A stretch of 64,000 bases of DNA from Chitinophagaceae bacterium (GTDB lineage: Bacteria; Bacteroidota; Bacteroidia; Chitinophagales; Chitinophagaceae): the NCBI GenBank assembly GCA_019752045.1, contig JAIEMP010000003.1, forward strand, positions 434,001 to 498,000. Direction: 5' to 3'. Each line of letters begins with the position of its first letter. Positions within the stretch are counted from its first letter, which is position 1. The position numbers and the translations under genes are program-made. Of this stretch, positions 17,641 through 26,047 are shown piece after piece. The notes beneath the pieces were generated by a model. The model was not told the origin of the DNA. It saw only the letters and a program-made list of their open reading frames with translations, and did no database searches.

Positions 17641-18654
17641 ATGATTCATAAGCTTCTCTTGAACATACTGTTTCTTTTCTTTTGTTTTGCTGTTGCATCA
17701 GCACAAACACAACAGCCAACCTATGCAGAACGGTTGGGTTATCCTAAAGGGAGTAAAGTGATTATTTTACATGTAGATGATGTTGGCATGAGTTACGAAT
17801 CAAATGCCGGTGCTGTTGAAGCTATGACAAAAGGCATTGCAAACAGCTGCAGTATGATGATGCCTTGCGGCTGGATACCGGGATTTTTTCAGTATCTCAA
17901 AAATAATCCAACAACAGATGCCGGTTTGCATTTAACACTTAACAGCGAATGGAAAGCATACCGTTGGGGACCACTTAGCGGAAGAGAAAAAGTACCCGGT
18001 ATGGTTGATGAAGAAGGAGCGCTGTGGAGCAGTGTAGATAGTACAGTAAAATATGCAACACCCGATGAAGTTGAAATTGAAATCAGAGCGCAGGTTCAAC
18101 GTGCAAGAAACATGGGATTTGAGCCAACACATCTCGACAGTCATATGGGTGCATTATTTGCTTCGCAGCTTTTTTTAGAACGCTATGTGAAAGTGGGCAT
18201 AGAATATCAGATTCCGGTGATGTTTGTTGGCGGGCATGGAACAAATATTGCAGCAGAAAGCAGAACTTCTCCTGCAATGGCTGCACAAATGCGGGAGATG
18301 GGTTCCATGCTCTGGAATGCAGGGCTGCCTGTTCTAGATGATCTGCATGGGCGCAGTTATGACTGGAATTTACCTGCCGGTACTCAGTCAACTGTTGATG
18401 CGTTACGCAAATTCAAAACACAACAATATATCAACGCACTGCAAACATTAAAACCGGGAATTACAATGGTCATCATGCACTGCACAACAAAAACAGAAGT
18501 GTTTCCTGCTATCAGTAATTCTGCAACAACACGGTATGGTGATTTACTTGCAATGACCGATCCCGCACTAAAAGCATTTATCAGTAAAGAGAAAATTATT
18601 TTAACAACCTGGCGGGAGTTAATGGAACGAAGACGAAAGTTGAAGTCGAATTAA
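17641..18654 (+). CDS. ChbG/YdjC family carbohydrate deacetylase, secreted
   Basis: The 337-residue product has a signal peptide (IHKLLLNILFLFFCFAVASAQ) and then the YdjC-type deacetylase fold. Metal ligands are visible in ILHVDDVGMS (Asp-Asp), HLDSHMG and the late VIMHC segment, and DAGLHLTLNSEW is the family's LHL motif. Members remove N-acetyl groups from chito-oligosaccharides; export suggests action in the periplasm or at the surface. I prefer the ATG at 17641, which starts the signal peptide; another ATG lies 18 bases upstream. It stands alone and no sugar-use genes flank it. Confidence 0.85.
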   Translation: MIHKLLLNILFLFFCFAVASAQTQQPTYAERLGYPKGSKVIILHVDDVGMSYESNAGAVEAMTKGIANSCSMMMPCGWIPGFFQYLKNNPTTDAGLHLTLNSEWKAYRWGPLSGREKVPGMVDEEGALWSSVDSTVKYATPDEVEIEIRAQVQRARNMGFEPTHLDSHMGALFASQLFLERYVKVGIEYQIPVMFVGGHGTNIAAESRTSPAMAAQMREMGSMLWNAGLPVLDDLHGRSYDWNLPAGTQSTVDALRKFKTQQYINALQTLKPGITMVIMHCTTKTEVFPAISNSATTRYGDLLAMTDPALKAFISKEKIILTTWRELMERRRKLKSN

Positions 18655-18735
18655 TTCTACAAGATTTACCTGATAGGGCCGATAAGCTTCATGCCAATAA
18701 GTCTAACTTTTTTTAGTAATATTTATTCTTAATTT

Positions 18736-19353
18736 ATGAAAAAAAACATTCTGATTATTTGTTTATTACTTGCAGGCATACCTTATTTAGCAATTGCTCA
18801 AAAAAAGCAATTGCAAGTCTTAGGTGGATGGAGTAAACATGGATCCGGCGACTTAACCGGTTTTTATTATGGGTTTAACTATAGCAAATACGTTAAACCA
18901 AAATTAAGTTGGCAAGTTTCCTTTGAAGGAAATATGTATGATGGCTTTTTCCCGCTTTATTACACTAACCCAAATAGTGGTGTTGAGGTAGATGGATCTT
19001 ACCGCTATTCAATTGCAGGGATACAGTTAGGTTATAATGGTAGATACAGTTTTGTAAAAAAAGCTAATCATGAGGCGATTGTTAGTATTGGTGCATTTTT
19101 AAGGTATCAATCATCGTCTGCAAGTGACGCCATAACAGTTATCTATCCAATCGTAACAAATTTACCTATCCCAGTTTTTTACTTTGAGAATGAAACTCCG
19201 GTAAGAACGGTAGCTGTGGGAGCATACCCAAAAATTGAATACAGTTATACTCTCAAGAAAAAAATAACAATTGGAATGATCGCTGGCTTTCAATTTGACA
19301 CAAATGGAGATAATATTATGAATTTGTCATTAACACTTGGGAAAAGATTTTAA
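18736..19353 (+). CDS. Outer-membrane beta-barrel protein, hypothetical
   Basis: This 205-residue protein has a signal peptide (KKNILIICLLLAGIPYLAIAQ). Alternating aromatic/polar strands (YYGFNYSKY, SWQVSFEGNMY, IEYSYTLKKKITIGM) end in LSLTLGKRF, whose terminal Phe is typical of outer-membrane barrels. I cannot name the family. A T-rich TAACTTTT element lies about 30 bases upstream and may be part of its promoter. Confidence 0.65.
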   Translation: MKKNILIICLLLAGIPYLAIAQKKQLQVLGGWSKHGSGDLTGFYYGFNYSKYVKPKLSWQVSFEGNMYDGFFPLYYTNPNSGVEVDGSYRYSIAGIQLGYNGRYSFVKKANHEAIVSIGAFLRYQSSSASDAITVIYPIVTNLPIPVFYFENETPVRTVAVGAYPKIEYSYTLKKKITIGMIAGFQFDTNGDNIMNLSLTLGKRF

Positions 19354-19381
19354 GGGTATATAAAACATTGTTTTCACTATT

Positions 19382-19429
19382 TCAAAATTTCTTTCTGGCA
19401 AATAAAAAACGATAGGTAACCTGCTCTTC
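19382..19429 (-). pseudogene. Remnant of the 3' end of a second GNAT-like gene
   Basis: On the minus strand this reads EEQVTYRFLFARKKF-stop. The intact neighbour at 19550 ends RRLITYRFLFDRKKEF plus six residues, and 19 bases coding for TYRFLF are identical. The most likely origin is a tandem copy of the neighbour that lost everything but its last codons. Confidence 0.6.
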
Positions 19430-19533
19430 AAAGTCTCCAGACTTTGAAGTTTTATGTTTTCCGTCTCGGACGGAATAAAAAAAATAAGTCTGAAAGACTT
19501 ATTGCAAAGAGCTGCGAAGTCGGGAGACTTTGC
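19426..19533. repeat. Cluster of hairpins built on AAGTCT/AGACTT
   Basis: Four inverted repeats follow one another: 19426-19449 (11-bp arms, 2-base loop), 19459-19475 (7-bp arms), 19483-19503 (9-bp arms) and 19504-19533 (6-bp arms GCAAAG). Three of them contain AAGTCT or AGACTT. They fill the gap between two convergent genes and could terminate transcription from both sides, but their number exceeds that need. Confidence 0.7.
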
Positions 19534-19549
19534 AGAGCCTTAAAAAGGG

Positions 19550-20710
19550 CTACAACACCGGATGCCTCCTAAACTCTTTCTTTCGGTCAAATAAAAAACG
19601 ATAGGTAATTAAACGCCTGCTGATATGGGTACCAAGGCTGGCGGCAATATTCATCATCTTTGGATTAAAGTCGCCGATCCACTGCATTTCATAATCATCA
19701 TATAATTGTTGATCCTGAATGATCTTTGATGCTTCAATGATCATAAATGCATCTACACCTTTACCCTGATGCTCCGGAACAATGCCGAAAATAATTCCCG
19801 TGAATTTTTTATTTCGTCTGGTTGCTTTAATCCATAAGAATTTCAACTTGCCAATCAAATCCAGTCTTCCGTTGAGATATCTGAACCATTGGTTCAGATC
19901 GGGCAGGTTCATCCATACAGCAACAGGTTCATTTTTGTAATAGGTAAACCAGCAAATACGTTCATCCATCACCGGCTTCATGGCATTGAACATGAGGATG
20001 GCTGTTTTTTCTTCCATCTGTTTTAAACCGGCATGACCGGCCCATGCCTTATTATAAACTATACAGAAATCTTTCGCAAATTTTTCCAGTTGATTACTTT
20101 TTATGTGAATCGCTTTGTAATTAGCATCTTCTGCTACCTGCTTATGACGTTCATAAAATTTTTCATCCAGCTTATCTTTTACTTTTAATGAATAACAATA
20201 CTGGTTAAAGAATAATTGAAAGCCATAATGCTCAAACAACTTTTGATAATAAGGCAGATTATAATTCATGCAATAAAGCGGTTGCTGAAAACCTTCCACC
20301 TGCAAACCCCACCAGCGGTCACGCTCTCCAAAGTTGATGGGCCCATCCATTGCCTCCATGCCTTTGCTTTGTAACCAGTTCTTTGCAGTATCAAATAAAA
20401 AATCAGCAGCATTCTGATCGTTGATGCATTCAAAAAAACCAAGACCACCAACCGGCACTTCATCGCCTTTGGATTTATACTTCTTATTGACGAAGGCGGC
20501 TATGCGCCCAATCAACTTTCCATCATCATTCTTTAACACCCAGCGGATTGCTTCACCATGCCGAAAGGCTTTGTTCTTTTTTTCATCAAATACCTGTTCA
20601 ATATCCTTATCCAATGGACGGATCCAATTGGCATCATGCCTGTATAATTCAACAGCTACCTGTAAAAATTCTTTTGCTGAGGATTTATTCACTACGGTCA
20701 TTAGTTGCAT
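19550..20710 (-). CDS. GNAT-superfamily-like hypothetical protein
   Basis: This roughly 386-residue protein belongs to a conserved Bacteroidota family related to N-acetyltransferases. Visible segments are FLQVAVELYRHDANWIRPL near the start, GRIAAFVN, GGLGFFECIND and MDGPINFGERDRWWG in the first half, and FGIVPEHQGKGVDAFM late, which resembles the acetyl-CoA-binding Q/RxxGxG/A loop. No substrate is known. I chose ATG at 20710 (MQLMTVVNK); ATG at 20701 is equally possible, and a longer frame upstream looks non-coding. A short 3' remnant of a second copy lies 120 bases downstream. Confidence 0.7.
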   Translation of the reverse strand: MQLMTVVNKSSAKEFLQVAVELYRHDANWIRPLDKDIEQVFDEKKNKAFRHGEAIRWVLKNDDGKLIGRIAAFVNKKYKSKGDEVPVGGLGFFECINDQNAADFLFDTAKNWLQSKGMEAMDGPINFGERDRWWGLQVEGFQQPLYCMNYNLPYYQKLFEHYGFQLFFNQYCYSLKVKDKLDEKFYERHKQVAEDANYKAIHIKSNQLEKFAKDFCIVYNKAWAGHAGLKQMEEKTAILMFNAMKPVMDERICWFTYYKNEPVAVWMNLPDLNQWFRYLNGRLDLIGKLKFLWIKATRRNKKFTGIIFGIVPEHQGKGVDAFMIIEASKIIQDQQLYDDYEMQWIGDFNPKMMNIAASLGTHISRRLITYRFLFDRKKEFRRHPVL

Positions 20711-20886
20711 AAAGCAAAGGAATGAAAAATTAGTTATCTGCTTTTGAAGAGATATGACCAATGGCTGAAAAATCAAAAGAAACTTCAACCGGAATTTTTT
20801 ATCTTACATAGGATAAACAAAAAAAAATGCAGAACTATTTTTTTACTGCAGCGGTTTTCTCGTTCATTCAACTAAATATCTCGATT

Positions 20887-22389
20887 ATGAAAAAACCTTT
20901 TACTCAAATTAGTCTTTCATTTGCGATCGGATTTAGTTTTCTGATCATCTTTTTTACAAATATTGCAAAAGCTCAGATCACATCAGGCACTTTTGCCCCA
21001 AAAGTAGATTTTGTAACCGGCTCAACCCCCTGGCATGTAACAGTCGCCGATATTGATGGAGACGGCAAACCAGATCTGGTAGTACCAAACAGTGCATCTA
21101 ATAATGTTTCTGTATTACGTAATACCAGCAGCAGCGGAAACATTGTTGCCGGCTCTTTTGCTGCAAAAGTTGATTTTGTTTCAGGTACGGGTCCGGTATC
21201 ATCAGCAGTTGCAGACCTCGACGGTGATGGTAAGCCCGACCTTGCAGTTGGGAATAATACAGGTAATTCCATTTCTGTGTTCCGCAATACCAGTACAAGT
21301 GCTGTTATTGATGCAGGCTCTTTTGCCGCCAAAGTTGATTTTGCAACGGAGACGGTTACACGTCAGGTGATTATTGCAGATATGGACGGCGATGGAAAAA
21401 AAGATATGATTGTTACCAGTGCCAATGTGGTTTCAATCTTTCGTAACAGCAGCACGGTTGGTACTATTAACTCAGGTTCGTTTGCCGTTAAAGTTGACTT
21501 TACAGCAGGGACACAACCATCAGGTGTGGCAGCAGCAGATGTTGATGGGGATAGTAAACTGGATATCATTTTAGTTAACTATTCAAGTAATACGGTATCT
21601 GTTTATCGTAATACCAGTACAGTTGGTACTATTAACACAGGTTCATTTGCAGCGAAGGTTGATTTTACAACCGGAACAAATCCTATTCATTTAGGTGTGC
21701 AGGATCTGGATGGAGACGGTAAACCTGATCTTGCAGTTGTAAATAATAACAGCAGCAATGTATCTGTCTTTCGTAATACCGGTACAGCCGGTACCATTAA
21801 CTCCGGTTCATTTGCTGCAAGGGTTGATTTTACAATAGGGCTCCGTTCAGGTGGCATTGCCATTAAAGATCTTGATGGAGATAACAAACCGGACCTGTCT
21901 GTAACAAATGCATTCAGTAATAATTTTTCTGTTTTACGCAACACTGCCACAACAGGCGTAATTGATGCTAATTCATTTGCTGCTAAAGTTGATTTTGTTA
22001 CAGGCGTAAATCCATTTTTTGTTGCTGCCGCAGACATTGACGGAGATGGCAGTACAGATCTTACTGTTACTAACTTTACAGATAATAATGTATCTGTTTA
22101 CAGAAATACAAGAGTAATAACAGGTTTTGGGTTTGAACCACTGGCTGCACAATTACCCGTTAAACTGCTCAACAATCCTTCACACGGATATTTTACATTG
22201 CAATCAGATATTTCTGTTCAGGGAAAGCTGAACTTGAGAGTAACGGATGTTTATGGAAGGTTGATTGAAACGAGAAACAATATTCAAACAACCACTATTT
22301 CTTTCGGCAACAATTACAGCCCCGGTATTTATTTTGCCACAATAACTGTTGATAAAAAACGGCAGACCTTGAAATTGATTAAGCAATAG
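20887..22389 (+). CDS. Secreted FG-GAP/VCBS repeat protein with type IX sorting domain
   Basis: After a signal peptide (MKKPFTQISLSF...AKAQ) come seven repeats of about 57 residues. Each has a F(A/P)xKVDF strand and a calcium-type loop D(I/L/M/V)DGDGKPDL; together they predict a seven-bladed beta-propeller. The C-terminal 85 residues (LPVKLLNNPSHGYFTL ... GIYFATITVDKKRQTLKLIKQ) form a type A sorting domain for the type IX secretion system. The product should be surface-exposed or released. I chose ATG at 20887, which begins the signal peptide; an upstream ATG at 20827 gives a poor N-terminus. The ligand is unknown. Confidence 0.85.
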   Translation: MKKPFTQISLSFAIGFSFLIIFFTNIAKAQITSGTFAPKVDFVTGSTPWHVTVADIDGDGKPDLVVPNSASNNVSVLRNTSSSGNIVAGSFAAKVDFVSGTGPVSSAVADLDGDGKPDLAVGNNTGNSISVFRNTSTSAVIDAGSFAAKVDFATETVTRQVIIADMDGDGKKDMIVTSANVVSIFRNSSTVGTINSGSFAVKVDFTAGTQPSGVAAADVDGDSKLDIILVNYSSNTVSVYRNTSTVGTINTGSFAAKVDFTTGTNPIHLGVQDLDGDGKPDLAVVNNNSSNVSVFRNTGTAGTINSGSFAARVDFTIGLRSGGIAIKDLDGDNKPDLSVTNAFSNNFSVLRNTATTGVIDANSFAAKVDFVTGVNPFFVAAADIDGDGSTDLTVTNFTDNNVSVYRNTRVITGFGFEPLAAQLPVKLLNNPSHGYFTLQSDISVQGKLNLRVTDVYGRLIETRNNIQTTTISFGNNYSPGIYFATITVDKKRQTLKLIKQ

Positions 22390-22552
22390 ATAATGTTTCA
22401 GCCGGATCTTATTATTTGTTTTTCATGAACGTAATGTTTTAACGTGCCTCTGTTCTTACCGCTTTACATAAGCTGTACTAACAAAAAGAATACTGTTCAG
22501 GGTTTTCTATTCTGAGACTTTTTTGTATTTTATATCTGATCAAAAAACCGGA

Positions 22553-24547
22553 ATGAAACATTTCACTCTTCTCTTTTTATTCTTATTTGCTGCCGGTGAA
22601 TTTTTAATGGCTCAATCTAACAGCATTCAAATTCCTGAAAATGAAATTGAAAGGGTTGAAAATATAATTGACTCTTTTTATCATTATGCTTCATCAGGGT
22701 TGGCTATTAAATCAAACCGGTTAGAATGCAATATACCGGAGCATCGGCAATATTTGTTACAGACAGAGAATCTCAATTTTCCTGAAAGGGCATTGAATAT
22801 TAATAAGGAGCAAAAGCAAACGTATATCCGCCTTTATGCTTTAAATAAACTGGCAACAGCTTTTTATGACAGAAAAGAGTATGCGAAATCTACTTTATAC
22901 TGGGAGGAAGCATTGATTATTTCATTGCAAAATGATTTTACATATGAAGAATTGCACAGTATAAGACCCGCCCTGAATAATAATTTTTTTCTGGCCGGTG
23001 ATTACCTGCATGCCATGAAAATTTCAACTGATGGTCTTGCAAAATCTGAAATGCTCAAAGATACAAACAGGATGATTCATTTTAATAATGTGATCGGGTA
23101 CATACACATGAAGCAAAAGAATTTTATACAGGCCGAGCAATATTTCAATAATGAGTTACAGCTGGCGTGCTTTGTCAATGATCGATCGTCTGAAGCACAT
23201 GCACTATTTAACCAGGCTGATCTTGCATTAGCCCAAAGAAAATACGACATCGCCATTGTTTTTTTGCAAAATTCACAGGAGGCTTATCAATCTTCTAAAT
23301 CTCCATATTTATTCGCCCTCTCTGAAAGAGAAGCCTATATTTCAAACAAGCTGTCTGAAGTATATAAACAGAAAGCTGACTTTCAGAATGCTTTGAAATA
23401 TGCCTTGATTTCTATTAAAAATATTGAAGAAAAAAAAGCGGGATTTAATGCATATGACAGGGCTGGCTATTATATCAATGGTGGAGCTATATATAACAGC
23501 CTCCAAAAACCAGACAGTGCCATTTTGTTTTTACTCGCCGGGATGAAAATTGCTCAACAGATAACTCACCGGGAACACATGCGTGACGCCTGTGAGCAAC
23601 TTGCACTGGCCTATGCGCAGAAAAAAAAGTTTGATAGTGCCTATATATACCACACGTTATTTTCAAGAATAAAAGACAGCATCAACAACGAGAATAATCT
23701 GTACGAAATTTTACAACAGGAAGCAAATCTTAAAATACAGCAACAGCAACAGTTTCAAAAGCTAGCAATAGAAAAACAGAAACTGGGCCGTAATATTATA
23801 ATTGCTGTTGCAATTTTTTCTTTTATAATAATTGGGTTTTTGTACAATCGCCTTCAACTGAGGCAAAAAAACCGTTACCAAATGCAGCTCAACATGCAGC
23901 AGAATGAATTGTTCAACAGTATTGCAGTTATTCAGGATAAGGAACGGAAGCGGATTGCTGAAGACATTCATGATAGCCTTGGTTCTTTATTATCTGCTGC
24001 CAAACTTAAATTGTCTTCTCTTAAAGAAGAACAAACGAATTCTTCAAATAAGGAGTCAGAGAACTGGCAGGTAACTTTTCAATTGCTCGACGAAGCTTCA
24101 GCTGAATTACGTAATATTTCACACAATATTATGCCTGCATCACTTTCAAAACTGGGATTGGTGGCCGCCTTAAAAAACCTGATCAGCCAAATGTCATCTT
24201 CTTCTGCTATACAGATGAATTTTTCGGCGCATGATTTTAAAGAACGAATTAATGAAGCAACTGAAATGAGTATTTACAGAATTGTTTTGGAATTGATTAA
24301 TAATGTTGTAAAGCATGCTAATCCAACAAAAACAACTGTGCAATTAATCAAATACCCTGATTATATTAATATATCTGTTGAGGATAACGGCAAAGGGTTT
24401 GATTTTGAAAGTGAAATGGTTTCAAAAAAAGGAATTGGACTGGATAATATTTTATCAAGAGTTAATTACCTGAAGGGAAAATTAGACATTGATACTTCGC
24501 CGGGAAGGGGTACTACTGTTATTATTGATATACCGAATCCCGTGTGA
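22553..24547 (+). CDS. TPR-containing membrane sensor histidine kinase (HisKA_3 type)
   Basis: This 664-residue protein begins with a signal peptide (MKHFTLLFLFLFAAGEFLMAQ). A periplasmic region of tetratricopeptide-like helices follows (residues 80-390), then one membrane helix near 418-436 (IIIAVAIFSFIIIGFLYN). The cytoplasmic kinase has phospho-acceptor His473 in KRIAEDIHDSLGSLL, the N box ELINNVVKHAN, G1 DNGKGF and G2 KGIGLDNI, and a final GRGTTVIIDIP. It is followed after 63 bases by a NarL-type regulator that should be its partner. What the TPR domain senses is unknown. An in-frame upstream ATG at 22523 is less likely. Confidence 0.92.
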   Translation: MKHFTLLFLFLFAAGEFLMAQSNSIQIPENEIERVENIIDSFYHYASSGLAIKSNRLECNIPEHRQYLLQTENLNFPERALNINKEQKQTYIRLYALNKLATAFYDRKEYAKSTLYWEEALIISLQNDFTYEELHSIRPALNNNFFLAGDYLHAMKISTDGLAKSEMLKDTNRMIHFNNVIGYIHMKQKNFIQAEQYFNNELQLACFVNDRSSEAHALFNQADLALAQRKYDIAIVFLQNSQEAYQSSKSPYLFALSEREAYISNKLSEVYKQKADFQNALKYALISIKNIEEKKAGFNAYDRAGYYINGGAIYNSLQKPDSAILFLLAGMKIAQQITHREHMRDACEQLALAYAQKKKFDSAYIYHTLFSRIKDSINNENNLYEILQQEANLKIQQQQQFQKLAIEKQKLGRNIIIAVAIFSFIIIGFLYNRLQLRQKNRYQMQLNMQQNELFNSIAVIQDKERKRIAEDIHDSLGSLLSAAKLKLSSLKEEQTNSSNKESENWQVTFQLLDEASAELRNISHNIMPASLSKLGLVAALKNLISQMSSSSAIQMNFSAHDFKERINEATEMSIYRIVLELINNVVKHANPTKTTVQLIKYPDYINISVEDNGKGFDFESEMVSKKGIGLDNILSRVNYLKGKLDIDTSPGRGTTVIIDIPNPV

Positions 24548-24548
24548 T

Positions 24549-24570
24549 AAATACCAATATGCTGGTATTT
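24549..24570. promoter_or_regulatory. Palindrome AAATACCA-N6-TGGTATTT, candidate operator
   Basis: Perfect 8-bp half-sites are separated by 6 bases. The right half overlaps the position of the -33 element relative to TATATTTA at 24591. A second copy with the same spacing lies after the regulator gene at 25261-25279. It is a plausible binding site for the LuxR-type regulator encoded between them. Confidence 0.55.
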
Positions 24571-24598
24571 CTGCAGATAGCTTAGAGCAATATATTTA
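24568..24598 (+). promoter_or_regulatory. Candidate promoter of the response regulator gene
   Basis: TTT, 20 bases and TATATTTA (one mismatch to TAnnTTTG) lie just before the gene. The -7 box ends 12 bases upstream of the ATG at 24611, and the -33 position overlaps the palindrome. Confidence 0.4.
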
Positions 24599-24610
24599 CA
24601 ACTGGGTTGT

Positions 24611-25246
24611 ATGAATAAGATAAAAATTTTGATAGCAGATGATCACACCATTCTTCGTGATGGGATTGTATCATTATTACAAACAGAACCGTCTTTTGCT
24701 GTAACCGGAACAGCAGGTAATGGATATGAAGTGATGGAATTAATCCAAAAAAATGAATATAATGTTTGTCTGCTTGATATTAACATGCCCGGGCTCGATG
24801 GTATTGAAACGGCAAAGCTCATTAAAGAAAAAAAACCGGATATTAAAATCATTATGCTTACTACCTATAATGATGGAGAAATAATTTCCGAGATGGTTAA
24901 TATTGGCGTAGCAGGTTACTTACTGAAAAATTCTGACAAAGGGGAATTAATTGAGGCTATTTCTAAAGTAATGAAAGGTCGTCATTATTTCAGCGAAGAA
25001 GTGGAGAATATCATCTTTCAGGGATTAACCCAACATAAATCCAGTGATGTGGTTATGCTTACAGAAAGAGAACTGGAAGTAATGAATCTCCTTGCCAAAG
25101 AATATACAAACGATAAAATTGCTGCAGCCCTCCATATCAGTTACCGTACAGTTGAAACGCACCGTAAAAATATTATGCAGAAAACAAAGGCTCATAATCT
25201 TGCCGGCTTGCTGAAATATGCTTACAGTAAAGGGTTATTAAAATAA
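24611..25246 (+). CDS. NarL/FixJ family response regulator
   Basis: This 211-residue two-domain regulator has a receiver domain (residues 4-120) with acidic pocket Asp10-Asp11, phospho-acceptor Asp56 in CLLDINMPG, the Thr of MLTTY and the Lys of LLKNSDKGEL. The C-terminal LuxR HTH (residues 145-205) reads LTERELEVMNLLAKEYTNDKIAAALHISYRTVETHRKNIM. It should be phosphorylated by the TPR histidine kinase encoded upstream. Palindromes on both sides of the gene suggest autoregulation and control of the three small lipoprotein genes that follow. Confidence 0.93.
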   Translation: MNKIKILIADDHTILRDGIVSLLQTEPSFAVTGTAGNGYEVMELIQKNEYNVCLLDINMPGLDGIETAKLIKEKKPDIKIIMLTTYNDGEIISEMVNIGVAGYLLKNSDKGELIEAISKVMKGRHYFSEEVENIIFQGLTQHKSSDVVMLTERELEVMNLLAKEYTNDKIAAALHISYRTVETHRKNIMQKTKAHNLAGLLKYAYSKGLLK

Positions 25247-25260
25247 TTTATTACGATTGT

Positions 25261-25279
25261 AAATACCAACTTCTTGGTA
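25261..25279. promoter_or_regulatory. Second palindrome AAATACCA-N6-TGGTA
   Basis: The left half-site is identical to that at 24549. The spacer is again 6 bases, and five bases of the right half are kept. It lies about 70 bases before the first Cys-rich lipoprotein gene, upstream of the region where a -33 box would fall. Confidence 0.5.
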
Positions 25280-25284
25280 GACCG

Positions 25285-25306
25285 AAATGCCAAAAACACG
25301 GCATTT
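25285..25306 (+). terminator. Weak hairpin after the response regulator gene
   Basis: AAATGCC and GGCATTT form a 7-bp stem with an 8-base loop, followed by TAAA. There is no long T run, so termination is uncertain. Confidence 0.35.
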
Positions 25307-25349
25307 TAAATTCAAAGTCTGGTTTATAATTTTCTGATAAATTATTTTT

Positions 25350-25610
25350 ATGAAACCAAAATCCTTACAGCACGGGCTCGCAATGGGCTTTAGCACAATT
25401 GTTCTCTGTGTATTTCTGATTATAACAAATTTTGTTGGCTGTATACCCGAAGACGATCCTCCTGCAAGTTCCGGATGCGGAACTGTTATGGGCTGCTGTC
25501 CTGCCACAGGTTGCGGCAGAAACTGGCTGGGCAATAATACCAACAGATGTTATCCTACATCAAACGAGTGTCTTGCAGCAGGAAATAACCGCTGTACACA
25601 ATGTTATTAA
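25350..25610 (+). CDS. Small Cys-rich lipoprotein, unknown function
   Basis: This 86-residue product begins with a hydrophobic segment (FSTIVLCVFLIITNFVGC) that ends in a lipobox-like Cys near residue 31. About 55 mature residues hold eight further cysteines (SGCGTVMGCCPATGCG, NRCYPTSNECL, NRCTQC). The cysteines are spaced as in disulfide-knotted secreted domains. I do not recognise the family. Its place behind a two-component system, with a shared palindrome upstream, suggests regulated export. Confidence 0.6.
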   Translation: MKPKSLQHGLAMGFSTIVLCVFLIITNFVGCIPEDDPPASSGCGTVMGCCPATGCGRNWLGNNTNRCYPTSNECLAAGNNRCTQCY

Positions 25611-25677
25611 TCAGCAGTGCTATCACTGATTTTTTTTACTGAATAAGATAGAAGGTCGTTTCCCAAAAGCACATCAA

Positions 25678-26031
25678 ATGAAATCAATTGAAAAAAAAAT
25701 TGCTTACAGCCCAACTATTTACCGACTGTTTGTTGTGTTTAGTACACTGATCACTATTGTCTCTTTTTTTGGAAGCTCCTGTATTAAAACCGGCACCGGT
25801 GAGAAAAAGTATTATGCCAACTGGAGTTGCGGAAGCTCTACCCAGTGTGCTTCTGTTATGGGAGCCTCACGGGGTACTAACGGACCATTTTGTTCTATCA
25901 GTGATTGTAATGCCTGGAAGCAAAAATATATTCCGGGGAATTGCAATTGTGAAGAAACTGCGGCTTATTCACCTGTAAGAGGAGGAACACCACCGGGTGG
26001 AAGAAGTTGTTTTAAAGTGGGCGATTTCTAA
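25678..26031 (+). CDS. Small Cys-rich lipoprotein, unknown function
   Basis: This 117-residue product has a long N-terminus, a membrane/signal segment (YRLFVVFSTLITIVSFFGSSC) with a lipobox-like Cys near residue 35, and a mature domain with seven more cysteines (WSCGSSTQCASVMG, FCSISDCNAW, GNCNCEE, RSCFKVG). The overall plan resembles its upstream neighbour (25350-25610), including a CxxVMG-like segment, so the two may be distant relatives. The function is unknown. It lies 67 bases after that gene on the same strand. Confidence 0.6.
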   Translation: MKSIEKKIAYSPTIYRLFVVFSTLITIVSFFGSSCIKTGTGEKKYYANWSCGSSTQCASVMGASRGTNGPFCSISDCNAWKQKYIPGNCNCEETAAYSPVRGGTPPGGRSCFKVGDF

Positions 26032-26047
26032 CATCAACTTTAATAAA

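Noticed and set aside
20990-22120. Tandem DNA repeats that might be a CRISPR or minisatellite
   Set aside because: The periodicity of ~170 bases is the coding repeat of a seven-bladed VCBS propeller, diverged at the DNA level.
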